From Saprospiraceae bacterium (GTDB lineage Bacteria > Bacteroidota > Bacteroidia > Chitinophagales > Saprospiraceae): a DNA stretch of 64,000 nucleotides. The translations under genes were made by a program, and so were the position numbers. A model generated the notes under the pieces. It was not told where the DNA came from and searched no databases. It saw nothing but the letters and a program-made list of their open reading frames with translations. The stretch covers positions 1-64,000 of the forward strand of contig JABSSL010000005.1 of the NCBI GenBank assembly GCA_013214355.1, given 5' to 3'. Positions 25,409 through 34,710 of the stretch are shown here, piece by piece (the stretch's first letter is position 1; each line of letters starts with the position of its first letter).

Positions 25409-27046
25409 TTAGGGTATATGGATTGCCCCAATACCAAGGGATTCTCCGATCGCTTGCCCAAGGATATCATGTGGCACAGTAAGCCCTACCTTCAACCCTA
25501 TGGAATCGCCCGGTATTTTCGGAATGGGCAAGCCTTGAGCTTTAACAAGCTGACTGTTTTGGGGCACCCATCGATATATATCTTCGACCGCAAGCCTAGG
25601 CCAAACGGGCGCTGCAATAACTTTGCCATTGGGCTGTATCCAGGCTTCTTCTGGCCAAGCCTCTGGGTGTAAAAAGAGATTATTAGTGAAGACGACTCTT
25701 CGAATCTCATTCGATCCCCCTTCATCAGGCCGGTATTGATCTCCAAGCACCCAATTACTCTTCCCCTGGATATAAAAGATGTTGTTCATAATCAATAAAC
25801 CGTCCGCAGCACGATCTATGGCAAATTTGGCTACAATACCAGAATCTACCACAATGGTATTATTGTAAAAATAGCTATTGAAGGGCCCTGTTCTCTTCTT
25901 CTTACGCCCCACGTATCCACTGAGCCAAAAGATCTTTCCTTCCTGGAAAGCGCCATCTTTTCCCTTCACCCTGTAACCATCATTATAGCTGATATTGTAG
26001 CGGTACGCACAATTGTGGTTATTCCCCAAAATTTCGCAAAACCCTCCGGCATTATTTTGGCTAATATTATATTGGACAATTATATTTTCACAGTTGAAAT
26101 CTATATGGCAGCCGGCTGAATCTCCTGGTCCATTGGCCCATTCAAAACGGTTGTGCTCAATAATGACGTCTGCAGATCCCCAGGTCCACAGTCCACTTCC
26201 TCTTCCCCACTTCCTGGAATCATCCTTACTCCCACTATGGCTGACAAGATTTTGACGGATCCGACCGTCTTTCACGCCAGACATTTGAATGCCTGGACCA
26301 CCCGTGTACCTCACTTCACAATTCTCAACTTGAACCGAATGTATGCTTCTATTTCTCCCCGTAAACTTGATCCCAGTATGTGCCACATTTTCCACCTGAC
26401 AGTTTCTGATGCTAATGTCTTTAATTAGTGCCTCTTGTGTACGATTAATCACCCTGATTCCCCAGCCATAGCGTTGAGTTCCATTGGCCGTTCGTACCTC
26501 TTTCGCCCCCCGCTGAAAGCCAACATCTTCAAAGAACACATTGGCTATACAAAGTTCCTCCAACTCAATTCCTTCGTAAATACCTTCCTGATTCACCGTG
26601 ATCAACACTCCACAACGCATGTCTATCGGCGAGCCCTCCTTCTGAGCAAGTCCTCCTCCATCTGCCTGAATCCTGATATCACACAGTTTTACATGAGAGG
26701 AATTAAGGATAAGAACCCCATTAGCCTGACCTCTGGCGTTGATTTCAGCTGACTCTAAACCTGTGCTTGGACCCTTTCGGTAGGTACTAATAACGATCGG
26801 AGCCTCAGGGGTTCCCCGGACGGAATTCAATTGTAAAGTTCCAGGGAAAACTTGACCGGCTGCGAGAAGGATGGAGTCTCCCGCTTGTAGTTTGAGGCTG
26901 GAAGCTCCCTGTAAGCTTTTCAACGGCATCAAGATTGAAGTGCCCGAATTATTGTCATTGCCAGACGGATGAACATAATAGGTCGTAGCAGATATACCAG
27001 AGTGGTAAAGAATTATAATTAAGGAAAGAATGAGGCGTTGTTTCAT
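25409..27046 (-). CDS. Secreted right-handed beta-helix protein
   Basis: With the start at ATG 27046 (signal peptide MKQRLILSLIIILYHSGISA) the protein has 545 residues. The frame extends upstream to an ATG at 27127, but the longer form would bury the signal. The mature part begins with TTYYVHPSGNDNNSGTS, a common opening of pectate-lyase/poly-uronate lyase-like parallel beta-helix proteins. It then has many short repeats rich in Asn and Gly (CENIIVQYNISQNNAGG, YNISYNDG). No catalytic residues can be named with confidence. It lies downstream of the fasciclin gene but is separated from it by a terminator. Confidence 0.75.
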   Translation of the reverse strand: MKQRLILSLIIILYHSGISATTYYVHPSGNDNNSGTSILMPLKSLQGASSLKLQAGDSILLAAGQVFPGTLQLNSVRGTPEAPIVISTYRKGPSTGLESAEINARGQANGVLILNSSHVKLCDIRIQADGGGLAQKEGSPIDMRCGVLITVNQEGIYEGIELEELCIANVFFEDVGFQRGAKEVRTANGTQRYGWGIRVINRTQEALIKDISIRNCQVENVAHTGIKFTGRNRSIHSVQVENCEVRYTGGPGIQMSGVKDGRIRQNLVSHSGSKDDSRKWGRGSGLWTWGSADVIIEHNRFEWANGPGDSAGCHIDFNCENIIVQYNISQNNAGGFCEILGNNHNCAYRYNISYNDGYRVKGKDGAFQEGKIFWLSGYVGRKKKRTGPFNSYFYNNTIVVDSGIVAKFAIDRAADGLLIMNNIFYIQGKSNWVLGDQYRPDEGGSNEIRRVVFTNNLFLHPEAWPEEAWIQPNGKVIAAPVWPRLAVEDIYRWVPQNSQLVKAQGLPIPKIPGDSIGLKVGLTVPHDILGQAIGESLGIGAIHIP

Positions 27047-27138
27047 CAGGTACATTTTCCACTCAAGATCCAGGAAAGTCAGATAAGTGAGTGGAAGAAA
27101 ACCTTCAGAAATGGGGTACAAATCCACCTAAAAAGAAA

Positions 27139-27178
27139 AAAGGATGTCATTCAGTGTTCACACTTTTCGACATCCTTT
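27139..27178 (-). terminator. Terminator after the fasciclin-domain gene
   Basis: Arms AAAGGATGTC (27139-27148) and GACATCCTTT (27169-27178) form a 10-base-pair stem with a 20-base loop. On the minus strand the stem is followed by a T-rich run (TTTTTTCTTTTT), fitting termination of the minus-strand fasciclin transcript, which stops 48 bases earlier. Confidence 0.75.
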
Positions 27179-27225
27179 AATTGTTGAAACAAATGTAAAA
27201 GAGGTTGGCTCGTTAATTCCGGAGC

Positions 27226-28128
27226 CTATGGTGCAATAGATTCCACAATGTTTTGTACTAGGTGGACAATGCCATTTTCGGCTCCAATATCCGTCTGTAT
27301 CACCTGCGATCCACCGACAAAAACACCCTCATCATTTACCACGATGATCAGTGTATCGCCGGTCAAGGTTGTCAACACTTGTCCATTATATAGATCGGTA
27401 GCGGCATAAGAACCCGCAACTACATGATTTAAAATAGTAGTTCTTAGAGCAGTACTTGGTGAATCAAACAAGGCCACTAAATCTGTCGCGTCTAAGGCTG
27501 CGAAAGCATTATTAACTGGTGCAAAAACGGTCAGAGGCCCTTCCATAGTTAGGTCATCTTCCAGTTCGGCATTTTCTACTCCGCGCTCTAAGATCTGAAG
27601 TAAGCTATTCCGTTCAATAGCTTCTAAAACAGTTCCATAGCTGATCATTACCTCCGGATCTGGGCCAGCTCCGTTCCCTACTCCCTCGCCATTGCCACCG
27701 CCGTCTGGTTCGCTACTGTTAATCACAAAAGGAACAAAATTTCTAGATAAACCACTACAGAAGGCTGCCAATTGAACTGCGCCTGCGTCCTGTCCAACTG
27801 CTGCTGTGATGGAACCAATGTAGGAAAAGGACCAAACTCGATAGTTACCGGCAGCTAAACCCGAGATATCAATGGAATTGGACGGACTTACCCTTACTAT
27901 AATGTTATTGGTATCTGTTACTAGGTACTGATAAGGACTAACTTGCGGTCTAGTACTGAAACGAATAATCTCAGGTGTATTCAGTGCCGTATCTTGATAC
28001 ACAAGTCCAGGCATGCCGCTTGTTGCCTTGATCGTTGCTCCATCAAAGCAAAATTTACCTTGAGCCTGTAACACTCCTAGGCTGAGTAGGATCAAAAAAA
28101 TGGTAGTGGAAAAGTATTTCTTGAACAT
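27226..28128 (-). CDS. Fasciclin (FAS1) domain secreted protein
   Basis: The 300-residue protein has a signal peptide (ends near VLQAQG). The N-terminal domain (about 25-140) appears beta-rich and is not recognised, and a Gly/Asn-rich linker follows (GGGNGEGVGNGAGP). The C-terminal FAS1 domain (about 160-298) has GPLTVFAPVNNAFAAL and the late motif NGIVHLVQNI, in the usual order. FAS1 domains mediate adhesion. The gene is in the minus-strand set of exported proteins, downstream of the di-haem peroxidase gene. Confidence 0.88.
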   Translation of the reverse strand: MFKKYFSTTIFLILLSLGVLQAQGKFCFDGATIKATSGMPGLVYQDTALNTPEIIRFSTRPQVSPYQYLVTDTNNIIVRVSPSNSIDISGLAAGNYRVWSFSYIGSITAAVGQDAGAVQLAAFCSGLSRNFVPFVINSSEPDGGGNGEGVGNGAGPDPEVMISYGTVLEAIERNSLLQILERGVENAELEDDLTMEGPLTVFAPVNNAFAALDATDLVALFDSPSTALRTTILNHVVAGSYAATDLYNGQVLTTLTGDTLIIVVNDEGVFVGGSQVIQTDIGAENGIVHLVQNIVESIAP

Positions 28129-28201
28129 GAATCAGTTGTTATCGGGGGTGGTTATGTGATGCGAAAATGGTTTTCTCCTAAGATCAAAGCGGACGATTAC
28201 G

Positions 28202-30160
28202 CTAGTAGGTACCACCAATGACCCGCTTATTCCATTGCCCTTCCTGATCGAATTTTGGTAGTACTTTTGGCATAGTGGTCAGTCCAGTTGTGTCCGTAAG
28301 TGTTTCCATGAAGGAAATCATATCTGCAATTTCTGACTTGGTCAGGTTTAAGGGTGCATCCGGTAGCGTCTGGTATGGAACATCCAAGCCCATTCCAGCT
28401 CCTCCTCCTTTATTGTAGAAGTCCATTACCTCTTCCAAGGTCCGGTATACACCATTATGCATGTATGGAGCGGTCAAGGCAATATTGCGGATGGTAGGTG
28501 TCTTGAAGGAATGGACATAAAATTGAGTCTCATCTAGTGGTACTGCATTGGCAGCACGTCCCAAGTCCTTATCTAAAGTTGGGCGTAAGGTATCAGGCGT
28601 AGCGGGAATACCCAGCACTTCCGATTCTGATTCCCGATAACGGGGAGGAACAAGGCCACTGAAGGTCGGTGCAAAGTGGCAAGTTGCGCAAGCTCCTTTA
28701 CCCATAAATAGGTTAAAGCCGCGAATGGCCGCTGGGCTAATCGCAGTTTTATCTCCCTTAACATACTGATCAAATGGACTATTGAAGGCTGTCAAACTAG
28801 CAACGTACGCGGATAAGGCGTTAGAGATAGACCACTTTGAAATCGAGTATTTGGGATAAGCCTCCTCAAACAATTGTCGGTATTCTTGACTTTTTTCGAG
28901 TTTTTCCACGATCTCAAAGAAGTCTGTATCAAATTCAAGCGCATCCAATACCACGTGCTTCATCTGCCGCTCCAGGAACTCTTCTCGCAAATCATAGAAG
29001 TATTTTTCTGCAAACACTGAGTTGATAATGGTTGGAGAATTCCGCAAAATATGGCCTTTCCCATTGGCTGCCAGGCTCGTTCTCTGTCCATCCGTAAAGC
29101 CTAACTCTGGCTTATGGCAAGAAGCACAAGCCCGTTCATGGTTACCTGATAGTACTGGGTCAAAAAATAGGAGTTTCCCAAGAGCCACTCGCTTCAACTC
29201 TGCCGCTTCATCTAGGTTGAAGCCTGCATAAAAGCTGGGATTGAGCAAATCTTCGTCAAAAATATGCTCCGCCTTATAGTTGATAGGTTGGGGCATGTTA
29301 TTCACCTCGTGAATCATCTCGATCCCAGTTATACGGTGCGCAGCAAGTATATCCTTGAAGAGTGGATTGACATAGTCGACAAGGAAGTGCATTCGATCAA
29401 AGGAGTCAAAGTCATTATGCACCCTCAAATACTCAATCGCTTCGGCAAAATTGGAAACGATCCTCTCCGCAAGCTCTGCATCTTTCTTTTCCACAATCGG
29501 ATAATAAGCTTGGAACGCCCCCTCAATACTTCCCATAGCCACAATTGCTTCAGGAATAGCGTTGCCGGAACCAGGCGTATCAAAACCAGTGACCCCTAGA
29601 CTGACAATCCGTATGAGTTCAAATCTGATGCTCTCAAAGATATGTCGATGGTTAATGGGGATATTATATTGATAATTGTATATACTGGAAAAACCCTTGA
29701 CTAATAATTCTGTGAGTCTTTCTATCTCCTCTTTTTCCGCTAAAGGAGCTTCTCCAAATACGATTTCATCTAATACTTGCAGGCCGATGGGTTCAATTAT
29801 TCGAACCTCAGGCACTTTTTTTTCCACCGTGGGTAAAGGAGCTCCATTTAATTCTTTCTTTATACTGGGGTGGTCCAAATACTCCAATAGAAATTCGATT
29901 TTCTTAAAAGAGAGTCGGGTGGCTAAGTGTGCTTCTTGTAATTGCGCTAGATAGGTTGGTGAGCTAGCAGCTTGATGTGCTAGGGTATGGTAATCCAAAA
30001 TCTTGTTCTTGAGATCTGTCAAACCAGTCTGGAATTGCTGTTCTACCATTTCCAGGCTCTGTGTGTGTTTTAGCGTAGAGAAATTCAGGAAACTCGAGCC
30101 AAAAAATAGGATAAGAAAGGTTGAGATTAGTAGTGTTTTTTTGTTCATCGTTGTAGCCAT
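28202..30160 (-). CDS. Di-haem cytochrome c peroxidase-family protein with long N-terminal extension
   Basis: The 652-residue protein has an N-terminal membrane/signal stretch (start ATG at 30160, or at 30148 which gives MNKKTLLIS). A mainly helical region of about 270 residues follows that I do not recognise. From about residue 315 it is a MauG/CCP-type protein with two haem sites: CASCH at 345-349 (followed by KPELGFTDG) and CATCH at 491-495. A later EVMDFYNKGGG and TPTIRNIALTAPYMHNG are typical of the family. It probably reduces peroxide or oxidises a partner in the periplasm. It lies between the PhoX-like and fasciclin genes on the same strand. Confidence 0.9.
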   Translation of the reverse strand: MATTMNKKTLLISTFLILFFGSSFLNFSTLKHTQSLEMVEQQFQTGLTDLKNKILDYHTLAHQAASSPTYLAQLQEAHLATRLSFKKIEFLLEYLDHPSIKKELNGAPLPTVEKKVPEVRIIEPIGLQVLDEIVFGEAPLAEKEEIERLTELLVKGFSSIYNYQYNIPINHRHIFESIRFELIRIVSLGVTGFDTPGSGNAIPEAIVAMGSIEGAFQAYYPIVEKKDAELAERIVSNFAEAIEYLRVHNDFDSFDRMHFLVDYVNPLFKDILAAHRITGIEMIHEVNNMPQPINYKAEHIFDEDLLNPSFYAGFNLDEAAELKRVALGKLLFFDPVLSGNHERACASCHKPELGFTDGQRTSLAANGKGHILRNSPTIINSVFAEKYFYDLREEFLERQMKHVVLDALEFDTDFFEIVEKLEKSQEYRQLFEEAYPKYSISKWSISNALSAYVASLTAFNSPFDQYVKGDKTAISPAAIRGFNLFMGKGACATCHFAPTFSGLVPPRYRESESEVLGIPATPDTLRPTLDKDLGRAANAVPLDETQFYVHSFKTPTIRNIALTAPYMHNGVYRTLEEVMDFYNKGGGAGMGLDVPYQTLPDAPLNLTKSEIADMISFMETLTDTTGLTTMPKVLPKFDQEGQWNKRVIGGTY

Positions 30161-30249
30161 CTTGTTAGGTTAATCCCATAATATGGGAGTAGCACCCCTA
30201 AAAAGAAATGCTACTCCATTAGCGTTATAAAGCTTCAATTAGACCAGAC

Positions 30250-32181
30250 TTACTGTATAGCGATCTGGATCAATTCACCTTTAGCATTTTGTACGAAGTA
30301 CATGCCTTTAGCAAGTGTAGAAACATCCAGCTGGCTAACATTTTGTGCTACCTGAACACGTTTTCCTCTGATGTCATATACCGCTACATCCGTAGTTTTA
30401 TTGAAAAACAAAGTACGAGTAGTGGGGTTAGGGAATGCCGTAAAGGCTGCGTCAGCAGTAGCTGCACCAGTACCAGCTTTCAATTCATCAGGGTTAGTGT
30501 TGAAGGGGTTGCTATCAGCCAAGTCCTCAACATTTACTCGGTCGAAACCGTGAATAGCAAAAGTCAAAGAATGATTCCAAGGGAAATCATTATCAGAAGA
30601 TGGGTGCTGGGAGTTGATCAACAAAGACTTACCATCCGGAGTAGGAATAGCTCCCGTCACCTCTGCACCTCTTGGAACCGCAGTCAAACGGATTAGATCC
30701 TCGATAGTTGGGTTTTCGATAGCAAGGTTGAGCAAGTACACTTCACAGGTACGGTTGCTCACACCAGCTGGCATACGACCATAAGATGTTCCGTTCAAGT
30801 CCTCCTGGATAACTAAGAAGCTCTGACCGTCAATCTTCATTACGTTCAACCCATCAGGGTTTGACAAGTGCTTACCAAAGTATGCGTTAGTTGGAGGAGA
30901 ATCAGCATTGTCCCAATCTGGACCACCTTCTAACAATACATAGTTTGTATTGAGGTTTGGATCGAAAACCCAAACACGTCCGTAAGTGTCACGGTATCCA
31001 TCATCACCAGGTGAAGAAAGACCTTGAGCAGCAGCTCTAGCTACGTGGTAAGGATCGTAGACAGCACCTTCAGCTGCTTCATCAGCCCAGCGACCGCCTG
31101 GGAAATCACGACCTGTTTCCGTCCAGTATACTAGGTTGGTAGATGGATCATGAGCTACCCATTCTGGGCGGTTGTACATGGTACCTCCAGCAGCAACAGC
31201 TCTGTCCTGCAAATTCAACATATTGTCAACCGAGTGGGCAATTTCCACCCACTTGTCATCAGAATCGTGCTTGTAGACGTACATAGTTCCTTCAGTAAAG
31301 TCACCAGGTTGGTCAGCAACGAATCTCATCCAGAATCCAGGTGTAGCATCAGGTCCTAGGAATACGGTGCGGTTGTCGTTAGTAACGACACCACCTTCCC
31401 AGCCCATACGGCCCCAGTTGTACTGCTTACGGATCGCCTTCGCTTGCTTAGGATCGATCTCCACCATGTAGTTGAAGTTTTGGTACTTGGCTAGTGTTTG
31501 ACCATCCCAGCCCTGAATGTCAGAATCTACCACGAAATCAGAAGTATCACGTACTCCAGAGTTAGCGCGGTCATTAGTTGACATAATTGGAGCAGATCCA
31601 CCTGGGTTTCCTCGAACAGAACCATTGTAAATGGAACCGTTGCTTGTACGGAACCATTCTTCGGCAGTCCAAATACGACCGTCAAAAGTGGAGCTAATTC
31701 CACCGCAGTTCATACCGGTCTCACCGACAGTGTTTACAAAATCAACGTTGAAAAACTGACCTTGACGGCCATCTTCTAGTCGCTGATCCATTACATGTAA
31801 TAGGCCAGTAATTGGGTCTCTTTCCACGCGGAAAGCAGTCATCCCACCACCGTCACCGATCTTGTCATCACGGTAGATCATTTCGTGGTTTACAGATACC
31901 CACCCCAAAGAAGCACCTGTACGGTCTGGAGTGAATCCGATAAAGTCATGCCATTCTTTGGCGATGTTACGTCCTGCAGGGTTGCCATAGGTTTTGGTAG
32001 TCTCTACAATGTCGTGGCCACCAACAAACAAAACCTGTAGTGTTAGAGGGGAAGGAGGCATGATTACCTGGAGTGGAGTGTAGTCATCCGGTAATTCAAT
32101 TTCCTCAGAGAAGATGGTTTGGGCATTTGCCGCAACCACAACAAGGGTTAGCACAAAAAGAGTAGACAGAAATCTTTTCAT
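30250..32181 (-). CDS. PhoX-like (DUF839) secreted protein with T9SS type A sorting domain
   Basis: The 643-residue protein has a signal peptide (ends near VVAANAQ). Its main domain matches the PhoX/DUF839 beta-propeller-like phosphatase family, with GWVSVNHE, the Cys-containing MNCGGISSTFDGRIWTAEEW and a later ETGRD motif that recalls metal-binding glutamates. The last about 75 residues are a type A type IX secretion domain (FPNPTTRTLFF, then VYDIRGKRV and AKGMYFVQ), so the protein is sent across the outer membrane. Phosphatase activity is family inference; not all metal ligands could be verified by eye. Confidence 0.88.
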   Translation of the reverse strand: MKRFLSTLFVLTLVVVAANAQTIFSEEIELPDDYTPLQVIMPPSPLTLQVLFVGGHDIVETTKTYGNPAGRNIAKEWHDFIGFTPDRTGASLGWVSVNHEMIYRDDKIGDGGGMTAFRVERDPITGLLHVMDQRLEDGRQGQFFNVDFVNTVGETGMNCGGISSTFDGRIWTAEEWFRTSNGSIYNGSVRGNPGGSAPIMSTNDRANSGVRDTSDFVVDSDIQGWDGQTLAKYQNFNYMVEIDPKQAKAIRKQYNWGRMGWEGGVVTNDNRTVFLGPDATPGFWMRFVADQPGDFTEGTMYVYKHDSDDKWVEIAHSVDNMLNLQDRAVAAGGTMYNRPEWVAHDPSTNLVYWTETGRDFPGGRWADEAAEGAVYDPYHVARAAAQGLSSPGDDGYRDTYGRVWVFDPNLNTNYVLLEGGPDWDNADSPPTNAYFGKHLSNPDGLNVMKIDGQSFLVIQEDLNGTSYGRMPAGVSNRTCEVYLLNLAIENPTIEDLIRLTAVPRGAEVTGAIPTPDGKSLLINSQHPSSDNDFPWNHSLTFAIHGFDRVNVEDLADSNPFNTNPDELKAGTGAATADAAFTAFPNPTTRTLFFNKTTDVAVYDIRGKRVQVAQNVSQLDVSTLAKGMYFVQNAKGELIQIAIQ

Positions 32182-32261
32182 AATGTCTTGAATGAATAGA
32201 TTAGGAATGTTAGGAATAAGTTGAATAACAATATGAAATTACCTACCTATCATTATGCTAA

Positions 32262-32280
32262 TCTTAATTCAAGATTAAGA
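32262..32280. repeat. Short inverted repeat upstream of the PhoX-like gene
   Basis: TCTTAAT (32262-32268) and ATTAAGA (32274-32280) are perfect complements with a 5-base centre. The site lies about 85 bases before the PhoX-like start in AT-rich DNA and might be an operator. No consensus for a Pho-box was recognised. Confidence 0.3.
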
Positions 32281-32480
32281 CAAAGTAAAGTATGTTAACC
32301 CAATGCTAATAAGCACATTATCTACTGATTATCAATTATTTAAAAATTAAAAATCGAACACTTTAAATAAGTTCTAAATTAGCATTTTGCGTAGTATTAA
32401 CACTAAAAAAAGGTATACTTTAGATCTGTTTTGTAAGGCAGTGAAAATATGTTGTTAGGGAGGACACCCTTTCTGGTGTA

Positions 32481-33626
32481 TCAAGGTTCCAAAGACTGAC
32501 CAAAGCGCTCCCAAAGTTCTATCCGCAAGGTTTGTTTTAGCTGCTGCACCTGCTTGCTTTCTGCATTAACAAGGATGACGATCCCCGTTTTACGCGTTGC
32601 ACTTAGCATCACCGCAGAGGAGAATGTTCCCAAGCTTCCTCCATGGTAGCTGAATCGTTCGGGACCGCCCCCAATTAATCCATTGTACCAGCCCAAGCCA
32701 TAATCAGGGAATCCGTAGTGCAACTTCTGATAGTTTTCGCTGCTTATGAAATGATCATGCCCTACCAATCCTCGTAGATGATACTGCACCCAGATAGCGA
32801 AATCACTTACACTAATGGCGACATCTCCTGCAGGTCTAAAATACTTCGGCATACTAAAGCTATTGTTAGGATCCAAGGAATGATATCGTTTCCCAAGCAA
32901 GAAACCAAGGAAGGACTTCCGATGACCCAGTACGACTTCATTTTCCTCATCAATTGGAAAGCCGAATCGTAGAGTAAGTCCCAACTTCTCTCCCATTTCT
33001 ATCAATAGTTCTTCAAATGAGGTACGGGTGGCTCGCTCAAGCATCAGTGCAGCAAGTATATACCCTCCATTAGAATATAGGTGGTTCTGGTCTTTGGAAC
33101 TGGCAGGTGCGAAGGACAAGGCTACTTTTGCAAAAACCAAGCGAGGGTCATCCATCAGCTGAATATCTTTAGGTACGGCCCTGAACTCCTTACTGTCTGC
33201 CGACTCGTATGGGGCGATACCAGCTCGATGGGAAAGTAATTGTTCCAAGGTTACTCCTCGATAGGCGTCATTTTCGGGCAAATCAAGTTCAGGAACAATC
33301 TGCAATAAGCTGTCTGTCCAATTAATGTGTCCCTGTTCCACTAAATAGGCAGCTAAGAGTGACGTGAAAGCCTTGGTATTAGATCCAATATGGAAAAGAT
33401 CATCCTTGCCGATCGGCATTTGTTGGCCAACCTGCTTACTACCAGCTATACCTATATAAATGGTGTCCGGCCGAATGAGAGCGATGGCAACCGCTGGCAC
33501 TTTAAATTCGGACTGATAGCGGGCTGCCATTTGATGCAAGGCTACATTGGACTGGGCATTTACCGCAATGGGGCCTACTAGCATTAAGGCCAAGAATGTT
33601 TGAAGAAAGCAAATCTGGATGTACAT
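32481..33626 (-). CDS. Serine hydrolase, class C beta-lactamase family
   Basis: The 381-residue exported protein (signal peptide ending near AVNAQS) has the penicillin-binding/class C fold with S82-x-x-K85 (GSNTKAFTSL). A YSN motif lies in HLYSNGGYILAA, and a HGG box in YHGGSLG replaces the KTG box. These residues fit esterases, D-aminopeptidases or beta-lactamases, which cannot be separated by sequence alone. It is a single-gene unit and is the first of two such hydrolases flanking a LytTR regulator. Confidence 0.85.
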   Translation of the reverse strand: MYIQICFLQTFLALMLVGPIAVNAQSNVALHQMAARYQSEFKVPAVAIALIRPDTIYIGIAGSKQVGQQMPIGKDDLFHIGSNTKAFTSLLAAYLVEQGHINWTDSLLQIVPELDLPENDAYRGVTLEQLLSHRAGIAPYESADSKEFRAVPKDIQLMDDPRLVFAKVALSFAPASSKDQNHLYSNGGYILAALMLERATRTSFEELLIEMGEKLGLTLRFGFPIDEENEVVLGHRKSFLGFLLGKRYHSLDPNNSFSMPKYFRPAGDVAISVSDFAIWVQYHLRGLVGHDHFISSENYQKLHYGFPDYGLGWYNGLIGGGPERFSYHGGSLGTFSSAVMLSATRKTGIVILVNAESKQVQQLKQTLRIELWERFGQSLEP

Positions 33627-33746
33627 ACGTGGTCGAATTCAGAAGTTAAGTAGAGATCGCAAAATGGCTAACTCTGTCTGAAATCTCTAAGGCCAGGATG
33701 TACAAGCTATGTGAAGCCGAAACTTTCGTGCTGTAAAGCCGAAAAC

Positions 33747-34697
33747 CTAGGATAGTGACTTAGATTGGTGCCACCAAGATTTAAAGCTGGCAGCTTTATT
33801 TTTGCTAACCATGGGTTGTACTGCACTTTCGTAGTAGAGTTCTAATTTCAACCGATGCCCCTCGGTTCGCTTATACCCCTTGACTGCCGCTCGGTGGATC
33901 AGTAGTTTTCTATTCAATCGAAAGTACTGCGCGGCATCAAGCTTGAACTCTTTTTCTAGCACTCTCAGAGACTGACTAGACCATCTCTTTTTCCCATCTT
34001 TATCTACTATACAGCTAAGGTTGTTATGAAGGCAGATCAGCCTTACATCCGATTTTTCCGTTCGCTGAACCCCTCCAGGTACTTTGAGCAAAACTTGAGT
34101 GTTATCCGCCACTACTTCATTAGGTCGACCAGCTTCGTAGGTATGGCGGCGGGCTTGTTCAAATTGGACGTAATAGTAATAGTTCAAACCTGCAATAAGA
34201 AGAAGAGATACTGGCCAATCCACGGTAAGTAGGACAACATCTAGCAACTCAGGTTCCCCCAGCATGATGTAATCGTAAAAGTCGTTAACCACCAACCAAA
34301 AAGATGTGATTATGGCACAAGTGAACAGCTGTAAGCCCCAACGCCAGCGGTTTTGATCTTCCTTCCAAGGCATCCATTGATCGAATCCCAGTATGCAAGA
34401 TCTAATGCTAAAAAAGGTAAGGTAAGCGATGGCAAGACTTACGACCAGGTTTTCGTAATACAAGCTATTACTCAACAAACTACCTAATCCTTCTTCCAGG
34501 CCAACATGGACCACAAAGAGCGTCATCAGTGGGATCCCAATGTACATCATCTTGCTATCTTGATATTCTATTTCTGGTGAGCTTGCACAGTAAGTATTCA
34601 TAAGGCTGTCGGGTTTAATTATAAGCCGTTTACAACCTATAGATGTGTAAACCCTTCCAACACCACTACTTGATCCCCAAAAATATTTTCCCACCAT
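33747..34697 (-). CDS. Membrane-bound LytTR-family transcriptional regulator
   Basis: The protein has up to 316 residues; the ATG at 34601 giving 284 residues (MNTYCASSPEIEY) is an equally good start. Four membrane helices occupy the N-terminal half (about 50-185). A LytTR DNA-binding domain forms the C terminus (YFRLNRKLLIHRAAVKGY, then VSKNKAASFKSWW). The fusion of a helical membrane sensor to LytTR without a histidine kinase is a known Bacteroidota layout. It starts 13 bases after the stop of the upstream hydrolase gene, so the two are probably one operon. Confidence 0.82.
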   Translation of the reverse strand: MVGKYFWGSSSGVGRVYTSIGCKRLIIKPDSLMNTYCASSPEIEYQDSKMMYIGIPLMTLFVVHVGLEEGLGSLLSNSLYYENLVVSLAIAYLTFFSIRSCILGFDQWMPWKEDQNRWRWGLQLFTCAIITSFWLVVNDFYDYIMLGEPELLDVVLLTVDWPVSLLLIAGLNYYYYVQFEQARRHTYEAGRPNEVVADNTQVLLKVPGGVQRTEKSDVRLICLHNNLSCIVDKDGKKRWSSQSLRVLEKEFKLDAAQYFRLNRKLLIHRAAVKGYKRTEGHRLKLELYYESAVQPMVSKNKAASFKSWWHQSKSLS

Positions 34698-34710
34698 ATA
34701 TTCAAACCTG

